DNA of 64,000 bases from JAEZKC01 sp046546375 (GCA_046546375.1 JBKGXV010000009.1:6495-70494); one strand, 5' to 3'; counted from the first letter of the stretch, positions 1-10,000 are shown. Notes: generated by a model from the sequence alone, not told the origin. Program-made: numbers and translations.

Positions 1-1
1 A

Positions 2-634
2 TTTCCCGATTCTAAGTTCTACGGAGAGGAAAACGAGAACAGGGGGGATCTGGATTCGGACAGTTTGTGGATTGTGGACCCTCTTGACGGCACCAACAAT
101 TTTGCTCAGGGAATCCCCATCTACTGTGTTTCCATCGCCTATGCTCAGAAGGGCAGGGTGGTGTGCGGATGTGTGTACGATCCGGAACGTGATGAGCTTT
201 TCAGTGCTGAGCAGGGCAAGGGGGCGTTTCTTAATGGAGAGAGAATTTCGGTATCCAAAAGGAGAAGTTTCGAGGAATCCATGATAAGCGTGGGGTTTTA
301 CTATGACCGGGGCGAGATGATGGAGAAAGCGCTCTGTTCGGTGCAGCGGCTCTTCAGAAAAAATATCCGTGGACTGCGCAGGATCGGAAGCGCGGCAGTG
401 GATCTGTGCTGGCTTTCCTGCGGGCGGTTCGATGCTTATTTCGAATATATGCTTTCACCTTGGGATTTTGCCGCGGCAACGCTTCTTTTAAAAGAAGCCG
501 GTGGGGAATACCATGACAGGGACGGTCAGCTTTTTAATCTGAGGTCAACGGGGATAATCGCCAGCAACGGGCTTTTTCATGATCAGTTTCTCGAAGAGGT
601 GAGGTGGTCCGGAGTGGAGAACAGATTCGCCTGA
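2..634 (+). CDS. Inositol monophosphatase family protein, 5' end missing
   Basis: The C-terminal 210 residues of an inositol-monophosphatase-fold phosphatase. The reading frame is open to the left edge, so the true start lies outside the window. Visible family motifs are the metal-binding GEE near the first residues and the signature WIVDPLDGTNNF, which supplies the Asp ligands for two or three Mg ions, followed downstream by a Gly-Ser-Ala-Ala-Val-Asp-Leu segment and SPWDFAAA, the second metal/substrate motif. Family members hydrolyse inositol 1-phosphate, histidinol phosphate or 3'-phosphoadenosine 5'-phosphate; nothing here separates SuhB from HisN-type activity, so no symbol is given. No T-tract terminator follows; a short inverted repeat (693-707) lies 59 bases after the stop. 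Confidence 0.9.
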   Translation, partial: FPDSKFYGEENENRGDLDSDSLWIVDPLDGTNNFAQGIPIYCVSIAYAQKGRVVCGCVYDPERDELFSAEQGKGAFLNGERISVSKRRSFEESMISVGFYYDRGEMMEKALCSVQRLFRKNIRGLRRIGSAAVDLCWLSCGRFDAYFEYMLSPWDFAAATLLLKEAGGEYHDRDGQLFNLRSTGIIASNGLFHDQFLEEVRWSGVENRFA

Positions 635-995
635 ATGTGCCGGGAGTGGAAGGATTCGCTCAGGACAAACTACTGAGGACTGCGCTCACTTCTTCCGCTT
701 AGCGGAATCAGCACAAGCAGGGTGAGCAAAGAGAGGCTCGTGATTAATGAGAAGTAAGCAATATGAACGAACCGGTGCAGTACTTCGATAATGAAGGGAG
801 GGGTGTTTTTGGTTTTGGGTAATGTAACCGGTCCGCTTATGCTTAGCCCGTCCTCGGAGTCGAAGCATGAGCGGATCGGTCAGGTGAACGTTGAACCTCA
901 TAAACGTTATTTCCTTCCCTTATTCGTAATATATATTGATGATTTTAGCGGAATTATGCAGCAATTTGAGATCGAAAGGATACCTGAAACCTACG
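635..995. other. Intergenic region with two inverted repeats
   Basis: 361 bases without a convincing gene. It holds a perfect 6-bp inverted repeat with a 3-base loop at 693-707 (TTCCGC/GCGGAA) and a much larger one at 827-880. Small open frames on both strands lack ribosome binding sites and family resemblance. The methionine aminopeptidase promoter presumably lies at the right end, in the AT-rich stretch around 905-945, but no clean -35/-10 pair is seen. Confidence 0.5.
827..880. repeat. Long inverted repeat (18-bp stem)
   Basis: Arms 827-844 and 863-880 pair over 18 positions with no mismatch if two G-U pairs are allowed; the 18-base loop is GC-rich. There is no T-tract on either side, so a simple intrinsic terminator is unlikely. 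It could be an RNA structure in the leader of the downstream methionine aminopeptidase gene or a REP-like extragenic palindrome. No second copy was noticed in the window. Confidence 0.7.
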
Positions 996-1907
996 ATGAT
1001 TGAACGAAATGATCCTTGCTGGTGTGGTAGTGGTAAGAAATACAAAAAGTGTCACCTTTTTTCCGACCAGGAGAACAGAAGAGCGGAAAAACCCAGACAG
1101 AAGGGGGTGAAAACACCTCAAGAGATCACGGGAATGCGCCGCGCAGGGGAGTTTAACGGCGAGGTTCTGGATCACATCCGTCCCTATATCAAAGCCGGCA
1201 TCACCACTGAGGAGATAGACCGTCTGGTGCACGAGTTCACAGTCAAACACGGTCATAAACCTGCTACTCTGGGCTACAGGGGATATCCCAAATCCTGCTG
1301 TGTTTCTAGAAATAATGTGGTATGCCATGGAATTCCATCCCCCGACGAGAAACTGGAAGAGGGGGATATCGTGAATGTTGATCTCACTTCCATTGTGAAT
1401 GGCTACTACGGGGATTCTTCCGAGACGTTCATGATCGGTGAGGTTTCAGATGAGGCCCGCCATCTGGTGGAGGTGACTGCCAGGGCATTGATACTGGGAA
1501 TCGATGCGGTGAAACCCGGAGTGCCGCTCTGTGCCATAGGGGAGGCGATTGAGCCGTTTGTGAAATCCCAGGGGTGTTCTGTGGTGAGGCAGTATACGGG
1601 TCATGGGATTGGGAAGCGGTTTCATGAGTTCTTCACCATTTACCATCACGTGGATCCTGACTGTGAGGATGTGATTCTGCAGCCGGGCATGACTTTCACC
1701 GTGGAGCCCATGATCAATCTGGGCGGATACGAAGTCGTGACCAGCAGAAAGGATGGCTGGACTGTTACTACTAAGGACAAATCGCTTTCGGCACAGTTTG
1801 AGCATACCGTTTTGGTTACGGAAACGGGTGTTGATGTCCTTACGCTGACTCCGTCCGAAAAAGAGGCGGGAATCAGGCTTCGTGCGGCGGGGATTGACTA
1901 TAAATAG
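996..1907 (+). CDS. map: Methionine aminopeptidase, type I, with N-terminal SEC-C zinc motif
   Basis: Removes the initiator methionine from nascent proteins in the cytoplasm. The 303-residue product begins with a SEC-C type zinc-binding motif (C8-x-C10, then C19-H20), a basic linker, and then the pita-bread catalytic domain from about residue 50. Metal-ligand motifs are visible: VDLTSIVNGYYGD (two Asp), YTGHGIGKRFHE (His), FTVEPMI (Glu) and the final Glu in SAQFEHTV. The ATG at 996 is chosen because the SEC-C motif starts immediately after it; an in-frame TTG at 936 would add 20 unrelated residues. An AAAGGA at 975-980 is a rather distant ribosome site. SEC-C-bearing forms are known in several phyla, where the motif is thought to aid ribosome contact. 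Confidence 0.93.
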   Translation: MIERNDPCWCGSGKKYKKCHLFSDQENRRAEKPRQKGVKTPQEITGMRRAGEFNGEVLDHIRPYIKAGITTEEIDRLVHEFTVKHGHKPATLGYRGYPKSCCVSRNNVVCHGIPSPDEKLEEGDIVNVDLTSIVNGYYGDSSETFMIGEVSDEARHLVEVTARALILGIDAVKPGVPLCAIGEAIEPFVKSQGCSVVRQYTGHGIGKRFHEFFTIYHHVDPDCEDVILQPGMTFTVEPMINLGGYEVVTSRKDGWTVTTKDKSLSAQFEHTVLVTETGVDVLTLTPSEKEAGIRLRAAGIDYK

Positions 1908-1929
1908 GTTATAAACGTATTACTTATAT

Positions 1930-3102
1930 ATGATTACAAACAAAAAGAATTTAGAAAAAGTAGTTATTGCTGGACTGTTGACCGCTGATGACAACCCCAA
2001 GTTGTTTGAAGAGGATATGCAGGAGATGGCCATGCTGTGTCGGACTGCCGATGCGGAAGTGGCGGCGACTTTCATTCAGAAACGGGTTAGTCCTGTGGCA
2101 TCCACCTACCTTGGTGAAGGTAAGCTTTATGAGATCCGTTCAGCCATGCGGGCTCAGAAGGTCAAGACTTTGGTTATTGATGCTCAGCTTTCACCCGGTC
2201 AGATACGGAATATTGAAAAAATCATAGAGGGTAAGGTTCTGGACCGTTCCCAGCTTATACTGGACATCTTTGCGCTTCATGCCAGAACGGTGGAAGCCAG
2301 GGTGCAGGTGGAGCTTGCGCAGATGAGAAGTCTGTATCCCCGGCTTACCCATGCCTGGACTCACTTTTCCCAGCAGGTGGGTGGAATCGGTACCCGCGGG
2401 CCTGGTGAAAAGCAGCTTGAGGTGGACCGGCGGCTGGTGAAGAAGAAGATCGGTGATCTCAAAAACCGGCTTCATAAAATAGAGAGAAACCGAATGATTC
2501 AGCGCAAGGGAAGAAACAGCGTGTTCAAGGCATCATTGGTGGGGTATACCAATGTGGGCAAGTCTTCTCTTTTGAATGCAATGTGCGGTTCCGATGTGCT
2601 GGTGGAAAACAAGCTTTTTGCCACACTTGATACCGCTACCAGAAGATCCTATATACCTGGTGCGGGAACCATTGTCATTTCAGATACTGTCGGATTTCTG
2701 AGAAAGCTTCCTCATGATCTGGTAGCCTCGTTTCGCTCCACATTGAGTGTCGCGGCGGAATCCGATCTTCTGATTCTGGTTCTGGACGCCTCGAGTGAAT
2801 GGGTTGATCAGCAGCTTGAGACTGTCAATGCGGTACTTGAGGAGCTAGGGGCTCAGGATGTGCAGAAGATGTTTGTATTCAACAAGGTGGACAAGGTGCA
2901 GGATCCTTTCGAGCGCAAAAAGCTTCAGATTGCCTATCCTGATGCCATGTTTGTTTCCTCCTTTAATAAAGAAGACATGTGGGAGTTGAGGCAGAAGATT
3001 GCCGATGTGGTGATCCATAAAGAGCAGCGTCAGCGTGCCGAGAGGATTATTCACCAGAAAACAAAAGGTTATCTGCAGGAGAAGGAACGTCATGCGGTGT
3101 AG
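1930..3102 (+). CDS. hflX: GTPase HflX
   Basis: Ribosome-associated GTPase that splits or rescues stalled 70S/50S ribosomes under stress. The 390-residue product has the HflX N-terminal domain, the characteristic GTRGPGEKQLEVDRR linker helix start, then a G domain with G1 at residues 205-212 (GYTNVGKS), the switch region FATLDTATRR, G3 DTVGFL and G4 NKVD. Length matches typical HflX without the longer C-terminal extensions. It lies 22 bases after the methionine aminopeptidase stop on the same strand and is followed after 15 bases by the DUF58 gene, so the run may form one transcript. A TTGACT at 1894-1899 across the upstream stop codon could be part of an internal promoter. Confidence 0.95.
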   Translation: MITNKKNLEKVVIAGLLTADDNPKLFEEDMQEMAMLCRTADAEVAATFIQKRVSPVASTYLGEGKLYEIRSAMRAQKVKTLVIDAQLSPGQIRNIEKIIEGKVLDRSQLILDIFALHARTVEARVQVELAQMRSLYPRLTHAWTHFSQQVGGIGTRGPGEKQLEVDRRLVKKKIGDLKNRLHKIERNRMIQRKGRNSVFKASLVGYTNVGKSSLLNAMCGSDVLVENKLFATLDTATRRSYIPGAGTIVISDTVGFLRKLPHDLVASFRSTLSVAAESDLLILVLDASSEWVDQQLETVNAVLEELGAQDVQKMFVFNKVDKVQDPFERKKLQIAYPDAMFVSSFNKEDMWELRQKIADVVIHKEQRQRAERIIHQKTKGYLQEKERHAV

Positions 3103-3117
3103 TCGGGGCTTTCGGAG

Positions 3118-4008
3118 ATGAACTCGTTTACCGTTCTGAATCCGGAGCAGCTGGCCCCCGTCCGTAATCTGAACCTGCGGGCAAAACTTATCGTGGAGGG
3201 GACTATAGCCGGGCTTCATAAAAGTCCTTTCCACGGATTTTCCTCCGAATTTCTGGAATATAGACCGTATCTTCAGGGTGAACCGGCCAGTAAAATTGAC
3301 TGGCGTAAGTTTGCCAAGTCGGACAAGACCGTGGTGCGGCTTTTCGAGGATGAGACCAACCTTTCAGCTCACATTTTCCTGGACAAAAGTGCTTCCATGG
3401 CCTTCGGCACCGGGCCGATGAGCAAGTTTGAGTATGCGCGTACACTGGCGGCATCGTTTGCCTGGATTCTGGTGCGTCAGAAAGATGCGGTGGGACTTGC
3501 GGCATTCGATGAGGAGGTCAGGACCTATCTTCCGCCCAGGTCGACCAATGTGCAGCTGAAAAATATCCTTACAGTGCTGGAGGGAGCCAAACCCGAAACA
3601 CAGACCCGTTGTGGCGAAGTGATAAATCATGTGGCTTCCATGCTGAACAAGCGGGGAATGAGTATTATTCTGTCGGATCTGTTTGATGATCCTGAACAGA
3701 TAATTATGGGGCTCAAGCATCTTCGGTTTAAGCGCCAGGATACCATGGTGGTGTGCGTTGCCGATCCCTTTGAGCTCAATTTTGACGGAAAATCGGTATA
3801 CAAGATGAAGGATTTGGAAACAGGTCGGGAGGTGACACTGGAACCGGAAACTGCTGCGGAATTTTTCAGACAGGGACTTTCGGAGCATCACAGCAGGCTT
3901 GAAGCTGCGGCTCGGGAACTCAAGATCGATTTCGTGGTGGTGACTACTGCCCAACCCTTTCACAGGTCTCTTCTGAGAGTGATGGAGAAAAGGAGGCGGC
4001 TGCTCTGA
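3118..4008 (+). CDS. DUF58 domain protein (MoxR/bat-associated, vWA-like)
   Basis: A 296-residue DUF58 protein. The family marker is the segment around residue 53 (YLQGEPASKIDWRKFAKS). A vWA-like fold follows, with the partial MIDAS motif DKSAS and a later LSDLFDD. DUF58 proteins normally travel with a MoxR AAA+ ATPase and BatA/BatB vWA membrane proteins, in modules implicated in envelope stress or protein maturation. Here MoxR is absent: the upstream neighbour is hflX, and the downstream one is a BatA-like membrane protein that starts at the stop codon. The ATG at 3118 has GGAG directly abutting it, which is too close for a classical Shine-Dalgarno, so translation may depend on coupling from hflX. 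Confidence 0.88.
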   Translation: MNSFTVLNPEQLAPVRNLNLRAKLIVEGTIAGLHKSPFHGFSSEFLEYRPYLQGEPASKIDWRKFAKSDKTVVRLFEDETNLSAHIFLDKSASMAFGTGPMSKFEYARTLAASFAWILVRQKDAVGLAAFDEEVRTYLPPRSTNVQLKNILTVLEGAKPETQTRCGEVINHVASMLNKRGMSIILSDLFDDPEQIIMGLKHLRFKRQDTMVVCVADPFELNFDGKSVYKMKDLETGREVTLEPETAAEFFRQGLSEHHSRLEAAARELKIDFVVVTTAQPFHRSLLRVMEKRRRLL

Positions 4009-4031
4009 ACGCGTTCTCCTTTTTTCAGCCG

Positions 4032-5981
4032 ATGTACCTGTGGGCAGCACTTTTTCTGGCAGTGGTGCTGTTCATACATCTTTTCAGACAACAGCGTGTG
4101 AAGCGACTCGATATTTCCACACTCCGGTTCTTTTCATCTGCGGCAAAAAGTGTATCGCGTGCTAAAAATTTCCGTCGTTTTCTTCTTCTGCTCACGCGTT
4201 TGCTTCTGGTGACAACACTAGTACTTATATTCGCCGGTTTGTACAACAAAGATAATCCGCTGGTGAAACTGCACGATCCGGAATCTTCGGTGTATACCTG
4301 GATAGACCCTACGATCAGTATGGAGTATGTGGAAAACGGGACAGCTTTGAAGGAGTGTGCTCATTCTGTTCTGGACAGTTTCATTACCTCCTTGCCCCCG
4401 TCTGTGAAACATCTCAATTATGATCAGTCCGATGGCCGTTTCGTGCGGGTAGACAGAGGTGAAGAAATAAAGGTAAACACCCGTTATGGTCCGGTTGGAC
4501 TTGAAAGGGCTGTGGAGGCTTTTTTGTATGGAGAAACGGATGAGAAGTCTTCACTTGTGCTTATCAGTGATTTTCAAAAGAGCACGACGGATCTGATTGA
4601 CTCCCTCACAGAAAAGATTCTGCCCGTCGGAAAGGCGGTGATTTGTGTTTCCGTTTCTCCGTATAAACCTTGGAACTATTCCCTAAAGGCTGCCGGACGA
4701 CCGGGAAACGGTAACGGGATTACTGCAGAGGTAAGTGCCTGGGGAAAGAAACTTGATTCGGTGGGGGTTTCAGCACACTTTTCCTCTCTGAAGGCAGGAC
4801 AGGCGCAGGTCGTTGTGGAAAAAGGAGACTCGGTTCAGGTTTCGGTTGGAGTCCCGGCTGAAGTTTCCGGTTCAGGAAAACTAAAGCTTGCAAAGCGGGA
4901 TCCTCTCATGTTTGATAACTCAGATTATTTTCCCTCTCAAAGCGATCGGAGTCAATCGGTTCTGATTGTGGGAGACAGGGAACGAAACGGAGTTGTTGCC
5001 GCAGCGTTTAGTGTGGCATCGGAGAGCTGGAATCCGGTTGTGCAGAAAGAGGGTGAGGAGCTTACATACGATCACCTCAACGATGCGGATCTGATTGTTG
5101 TAAATGGGTATACCGGTTATTCCCGGATGCTCGAATCGTTTGTGAACGGAAGCGCAGCAGCCGAAAAGGGAATGATACTTTGTATTGATCCTGAAGCGGA
5201 GCATGATTTCGTTACGGCATTGCTGAGAAAAAACAAAAGTGTGCGTAACTTTTCTGTATTAGAAAATGAAGATGGAGTGCATCCTGTTCTGACAGATATT
5301 CATTCCGAGTTGTGGAAGGGTTTTCCACGTGCGAAATCGCGTAACGCTCGGGTCTACAGGTATGCAGCAATCCGATCCGGCAATGTGCTTATAGGTCTAG
5401 ACAACAGAGGAGTTTTGGCATCTCAGATGGGAACTGGATCAGGTGAATGGGTCGTATGCACAACGCCTTTGGGGGTGACTTCCGCCAACAATCTGTGTGA
5501 AACCGGTTTTTATCTTCCTTTGATCGACAGGCTTGCTCAGCAGGCAATCATAAGGGACAGAGATCTTAAGGACGTGTGGTATGCGGGATATCCCAAGCCG
5601 AATCCTTTTTACGGAAAGGACCGTACAGCTGTTCTTTACGATGAAAATGATAAAATAGTATCCAACTGGTCAACTCAGCCGTATGTAACAATCGATAAGC
5701 CAGGAATATACCAGCTTGTACCTGCCGGAGGAGAACCGTACGAAATAGCAGTCAGCTTTCACCCTTCCGAATGCAGGATAGAATATTCTCGCCCTGCGGA
5801 AAATGAATCTGAAAGCATTTATTATTTTAAATCCGGTCAGTTCCTCCGCCAGATCAGGGATTTGGCTAATAACATCTGGTCTTATCTGTTGTGGATGATT
5901 TTGGCATTTCTGACCTGTGTTGAAACTTTTCTCTGGAATACCGGCAGGAACAGAAATTTCAAAAGCAGACCGAAAAGGTAG
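4032..5981 (+). CDS. BatA-like membrane protein with degenerate vWA region
   Basis: About 650 residues. The N-terminus has the BatA-type membrane hairpin: a first hydrophobic helix ending in FIHLFRQQ, a dibasic loop, then a second helix near residues 50-70. The next segment has DPTIS where a vWA MIDAS would have DxSxS, so metal binding is doubtful. A long periplasmic region follows, then a C-terminal transmembrane helix (about 615-635) with a basic tail. The upstream frame stays open: codons from CTG at 4005 encode LNAFSFFQP, which resembles the usual start of BatA hairpins, and an AGGAGG at 3991-3996 sits 8 bases before that CTG. The ATG at 4032 has no ribosome site. The true start may therefore be CTG 4005, overlapping the DUF58 stop by 4 bases. 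Confidence 0.85.
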   Translation: MYLWAALFLAVVLFIHLFRQQRVKRLDISTLRFFSSAAKSVSRAKNFRRFLLLLTRLLLVTTLVLIFAGLYNKDNPLVKLHDPESSVYTWIDPTISMEYVENGTALKECAHSVLDSFITSLPPSVKHLNYDQSDGRFVRVDRGEEIKVNTRYGPVGLERAVEAFLYGETDEKSSLVLISDFQKSTTDLIDSLTEKILPVGKAVICVSVSPYKPWNYSLKAAGRPGNGNGITAEVSAWGKKLDSVGVSAHFSSLKAGQAQVVVEKGDSVQVSVGVPAEVSGSGKLKLAKRDPLMFDNSDYFPSQSDRSQSVLIVGDRERNGVVAAAFSVASESWNPVVQKEGEELTYDHLNDADLIVVNGYTGYSRMLESFVNGSAAAEKGMILCIDPEAEHDFVTALLRKNKSVRNFSVLENEDGVHPVLTDIHSELWKGFPRAKSRNARVYRYAAIRSGNVLIGLDNRGVLASQMGTGSGEWVVCTTPLGVTSANNLCETGFYLPLIDRLAQQAIIRDRDLKDVWYAGYPKPNPFYGKDRTAVLYDENDKIVSNWSTQPYVTIDKPGIYQLVPAGGEPYEIAVSFHPSECRIEYSRPAENESESIYYFKSGQFLRQIRDLANNIWSYLLWMILAFLTCVETFLWNTGRNRNFKSRPKR

Positions 5982-6019
5982 GCCGAACGAAATGTATTTA
6001 TAAATTGATTGGTGCAGAT

Positions 6020-6862
6020 ATGGAAACAGCAACGCTTCTGATTAGATGCCCGGATACAAAAGGAATTGTGGCCGGAATATCCGATTTTCTGTTCCGGCAC
6101 GATGCCAATATAATTCAGTCTGATCAGCACTCTTCCGATCCTGAAAACGGAACGTTTTTCATGAGGGTTGAATTTTTGTCCGATTCTCAATCCCGCAGCG
6201 CTTTGGAAGCAGAGTTTGCCGTTATAGCTTCCGAGATAGGTGCCGAATGGCAGATACACTATTCTAACGATGTGATGAACATGGGGATCCTTGTGTCCCG
6301 TCAGGATCACTGTCTTTTCGATCTGTTGTACAGGTGGAGAAGTGGTGAGCTGAAAGTGAATATCCCCTTCGTGATCAGCAATCATCCCGATGTGGGGCCT
6401 CTGGTTGAACAGTTCGGTGTTGCTTTTTATCACTTCCCCGTTGGTGAGAATAAACTGCAACAGGAAGAAAAGATACTGCAGATTGCCAAAGACAAGTCTG
6501 AATTTCTGGTACTTGCCCGTTATATGCAGATCATTTCACCCCAATTTCTGTCTCAATACAAAGGCGATATTATCAATATTCATCACAGCTTTCTGCCTTC
6601 TTTCAAAGGTGCCAATCCTTATCGCCAGGCATACAATCGGGGGGTGAAGGTGATCGGGGCCACTGCACACTTTGTTACGGAAGATCTTGATGAGGGACCC
6701 ATTATAGAGCAGGTGGTGGAGAGGGTTTCTCATAGAGACAACGAAAAATCTATGAAGAAAAAGGGCAAAAACCTCGAAAAACTGGCACTGGCTAATGCGA
6801 TAGGTCTGTATTCTGAACACAGGATAATCCGTTTTCAGAACAAAACCATTGTTTTCTCATGA
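6020..6862 (+). CDS. purU: Formyltetrahydrofolate deformylase
   Basis: Hydrolyses 10-formyl-THF to formate and THF, feeding formate to PurT and balancing the one-carbon pool with methionine synthesis. The 280-residue product has an N-terminal ACT domain (about 1-85, beginning ATLLIRCPDTKGIVAGI) and a C-terminal formyltransferase fold. The catalytic Asn-His-Asp set is visible in INIHHSFLPSFKGANPY and TEDLDEGPIIEQ. ATG 6020 fits the family start; the TTG at 6005 adds five residues. It lies just upstream of metH on the same strand, and the pairing makes sense because both control the folate/methionine cycle and the methyl-folate trap. Confidence 0.95.
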   Translation: METATLLIRCPDTKGIVAGISDFLFRHDANIIQSDQHSSDPENGTFFMRVEFLSDSQSRSALEAEFAVIASEIGAEWQIHYSNDVMNMGILVSRQDHCLFDLLYRWRSGELKVNIPFVISNHPDVGPLVEQFGVAFYHFPVGENKLQQEEKILQIAKDKSEFLVLARYMQIISPQFLSQYKGDIINIHHSFLPSFKGANPYRQAYNRGVKVIGATAHFVTEDLDEGPIIEQVVERVSHRDNEKSMKKKGKNLEKLALANAIGLYSEHRIIRFQNKTIVFS

Positions 6863-7053
6863 ATTTTCTGAAATGTTTCGCGGGTTACGACAAAATTATA
6901 TCTGATATTTGCCCTTCTGTTGAGACCACCGTTGTCGATCCTTAGGGATTGGCCCATGACGTAATATATTTTCCTCTTACTGCACAGAAGACTTCGGTCT
7001 TGATTACTGCTTTTCAGATTTGGAAAAATCCAACTTAATCTGCAGGGAATACA
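6863..7053 (+). promoter_or_regulatory. metH leader with two hairpins
   Basis: 191 bases between purU and metH. Two RNA hairpins are visible: 6988-7001 (5-bp stem capped by a UUCG tetraloop) and 7015-7042 (outer CAGATT/AATCTG and inner TGGA/TCCA around AAAA), the latter ending at the metH ribosome site (GCAGGGA, 7042-7048). The leader lacks the B12-box and the SAM-I core sequences that often precede metH, so it is not a riboswitch class I can name. Confidence 0.45.
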
Positions 7054-10000
7054 ATGCAACATGCTTACTTGAAGATGCTCAGAGAGCATACACCCGTTAT
7101 TTTTGATGGTGCGTTAGGAACTGAAATACAGAAGGCGGAGCCTTCTCAGGAGGATTTCGGTCAGCATCAGGGATGTAATGAAATACTTAATGTGAATAAT
7201 CCCGATCTCATCAAAAAAATACATACTGATTATCTGCAGGCTGGTGCCAACGTGATTGAAACCAACACTTTTGGCGCAAACAAACCGAAACTGGAAGAGT
7301 TCGGTTTGGCGGAAAAGGTCTATGAGATAAACAGGGCCGCGGCTCGTATTGCCAGGGATGCTGTAGAACTGGCCGGAGAGGACATTCCCCGCTTTGTATG
7401 TGGTGCAATCGGCCCTACAGGTTTCCTTCCTTCATCATCGGATGAATCGCTTTCCCGCATCACTTTTGATCAGCTTTTGGACATGTACGAAGAGCAGTGC
7501 AGGGGCTTGCTTGACGGAGGAGCCGATTTTCTCCTGATAGAAACCTCTCAGGATCTGCTGGAAGTGCGGGCGGCGCTGTTTGCTTTCAGGCGCTATTTTG
7601 AAAAAACAGGTGTTCAGGTCCCGGTTCAGGTTCAGGTCACTATGGATTCTTCCGGGCACATGCTTTTGGGAAGCAATGTTGAGGCGTTTCTTGGCGCGGT
7701 GGTATCAATGGGTGCCGATATAGTGGGACTTAACTGCAGTACTGGTCCTGATGAGATGGCTCCCTGGGTTGAAAAACTGCTTCAGCTTTCTTCCGTTCCG
7801 GTATCTATGCTTCCCAATGCAGGCCTTCCGGAGAATGAAAACGGCAAAGCTGTGTACAGAATGAATCCGGGAACATTTGCATCCAAGCTTCTTTCTCTTG
7901 TGTCAGAAAAGGGTGTCAGTGTGGTCGGTGGGTGTTGTGGTACTACACCGGAACATATACGCAGTCTGTCGGATGCTTTGATGGATAAGAAAGTCGCTTC
8001 ACGCAAAGCTCAGAACACATGTTTTTTATCCACAGGAATTTCAGGCATTGACCTTGAACGGATCGGAAGGCCGGGGATCATCGGTGAGAGGCTCAATACT
8101 CAGGGGTCGAGAAAGACAAAGCAGTATGTTGCAGATCGTAACTTTGACGAACTGCATCACCTTGCACTGGATCAGATCAGCAAGGGTTGTGTTCTTCTGG
8201 ATGTGTGTGTCGCGGCTAACGAACGTGATGATGAAGCGGAAATGATGAGTTCCGTTGTTGATTATCTGAAGGATCGGGTCACCATACCTTTCTGTATAGA
8301 TTCCACGGAACCGGCTGTGATGGAAGCCGCATTGAGGAGAAATCCCGGATCAATGCTGCTTAATTCTATCAATCTTGAGTACAAAGGGGAAAAAGCACGT
8401 AAAGTTCTTTCACTTGCCAAACAGTACGGATGTCCGGTTATAGCTTTGACTATCGATGATGAGGGGATGGCGGCAACAGTTGCAAAAAAGATGGAATTGG
8501 TGAAAAGAATCAGGGATCTGGCGTGCGGAGTGTTCGGACTTCCGGAGCATTTTGTATACATTGATCCTCTTGTTTTCACACTTTCCACCGGTGATCCTGC
8601 TATGGCTGGAGCCGCACTTGAAAGCATTGAGGCGCTTAGAAGAATAAAAAAAGAGTATCCGAAACTGCGCACGGTCATGGGTGTGAGCAATGTTTCTTTT
8701 GGGCTTAAACCCAAAGCACGGCGGATTCTGAATAACCTGATGCTTCATTATGCGGCTGAGGCGGGGCTGGATGCGGCGATCTTCAACCCTCTTCACAGAG
8801 ATGACATATCCTCATATGATGCAGATATGAAATCGTTAGGGGAGGATCTGCTATTCAACAGAAGAAGTGATGCACTCGAGAGGTATGTGGAATATTTTGA
8901 AAAAGAGACCCAAAAGAGAGTATCTGAAGTAAAAAGGGAAAAGAGAGTTTCATTAGAGGACAAACTCAGGATGGCGGTACTGAATAGGGATCGTCGTAAT
9001 CTTGAGGGTATTATAAAAGATTTATTGGAGAAACATCCTGCCCCTTATATACTGAATTCCATTCTTCTCCCAGCCATGAGTGAAGTGGGGGAGCGGATGG
9101 CATCGGGGGAGATGATCCTGCCGTTTGTGCTGCAGGCTGCCGAGATAATGAAGGAGTCTGTGGGTGTTCTGGAGCCTTATCTCAAAGAGGGGAATGTATC
9201 TGTTAAAGGTAAGTTGTTACTTGCAACTGTACATGGTGATGTGCATGATATCGGAAAGAATCTGGTAGGTTCCATTCTGCGCAATCAAGGATATGAAGTT
9301 ATTGATTTGGGTAAACAGGTTCCGCTCAATAGGATTGTGGAAACGGTACAGAAGGAGAAACCTGATGCTGTGGGGCTTTCTGCACTTTTGGTTACCACAA
9401 GCCGGCAAATGGCGGAGTGTGTGAAGGAATTTGACCGTCTCGGATTGCATGTCCCAGTGATTATCGGGGGGGCGGCTGTTAATGCTGAGTTTGCTGAACG
9501 TATTTCAGAGGTTGCTGAAGAACAGAAATATGCTGGAGGAGTGTATTATGCCAAAGATGCATTCGATGCTGCCAAAATACTTGAGAACTTGAAAACATTT
9601 CCTCAGGCGAAAAACGGAAGTCAGGATAAAGTACCAAAAGAACAGGTGCAGAAAGCAAGAAATACTAATATTGAATTCGGCTACTATATAGAGCCTCCCT
9701 TTTACGGAACGGGAGAGGTGCTGCAGTGGGATGCAGAAACTTTACTTCAAAGTATAAATACCGAGCGGCTTTTCAAAGCCTGGTGGGGTGGGGGTAAACT
9801 TGAGCCCTCTGCATACCGTAGTGCGAAAATTGAGGAGTTTGAACCAGTGCTCGAGAGGCTTAAAAAAGAGATGATCGACACTGATCTCATTGATGCGCGG
9901 GGGTTTTACGGTTATTTTCCCGTAATTCCAGAAGAGGGAAATGTGATTCTGCTTGATCCTTCTGATTTTCACAGTGAACTTGCGCAATTCACATTCCCCA

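Noticed and set aside
686..1003. Small open frames in the gap before map
   Set aside because: No ribosome sites, no families, and they overlap the long inverted repeat.
6863..7053. Cobalamin or SAM riboswitch before metH
   Set aside because: No B12-box or SAM-I core sequence was found; only two generic hairpins.
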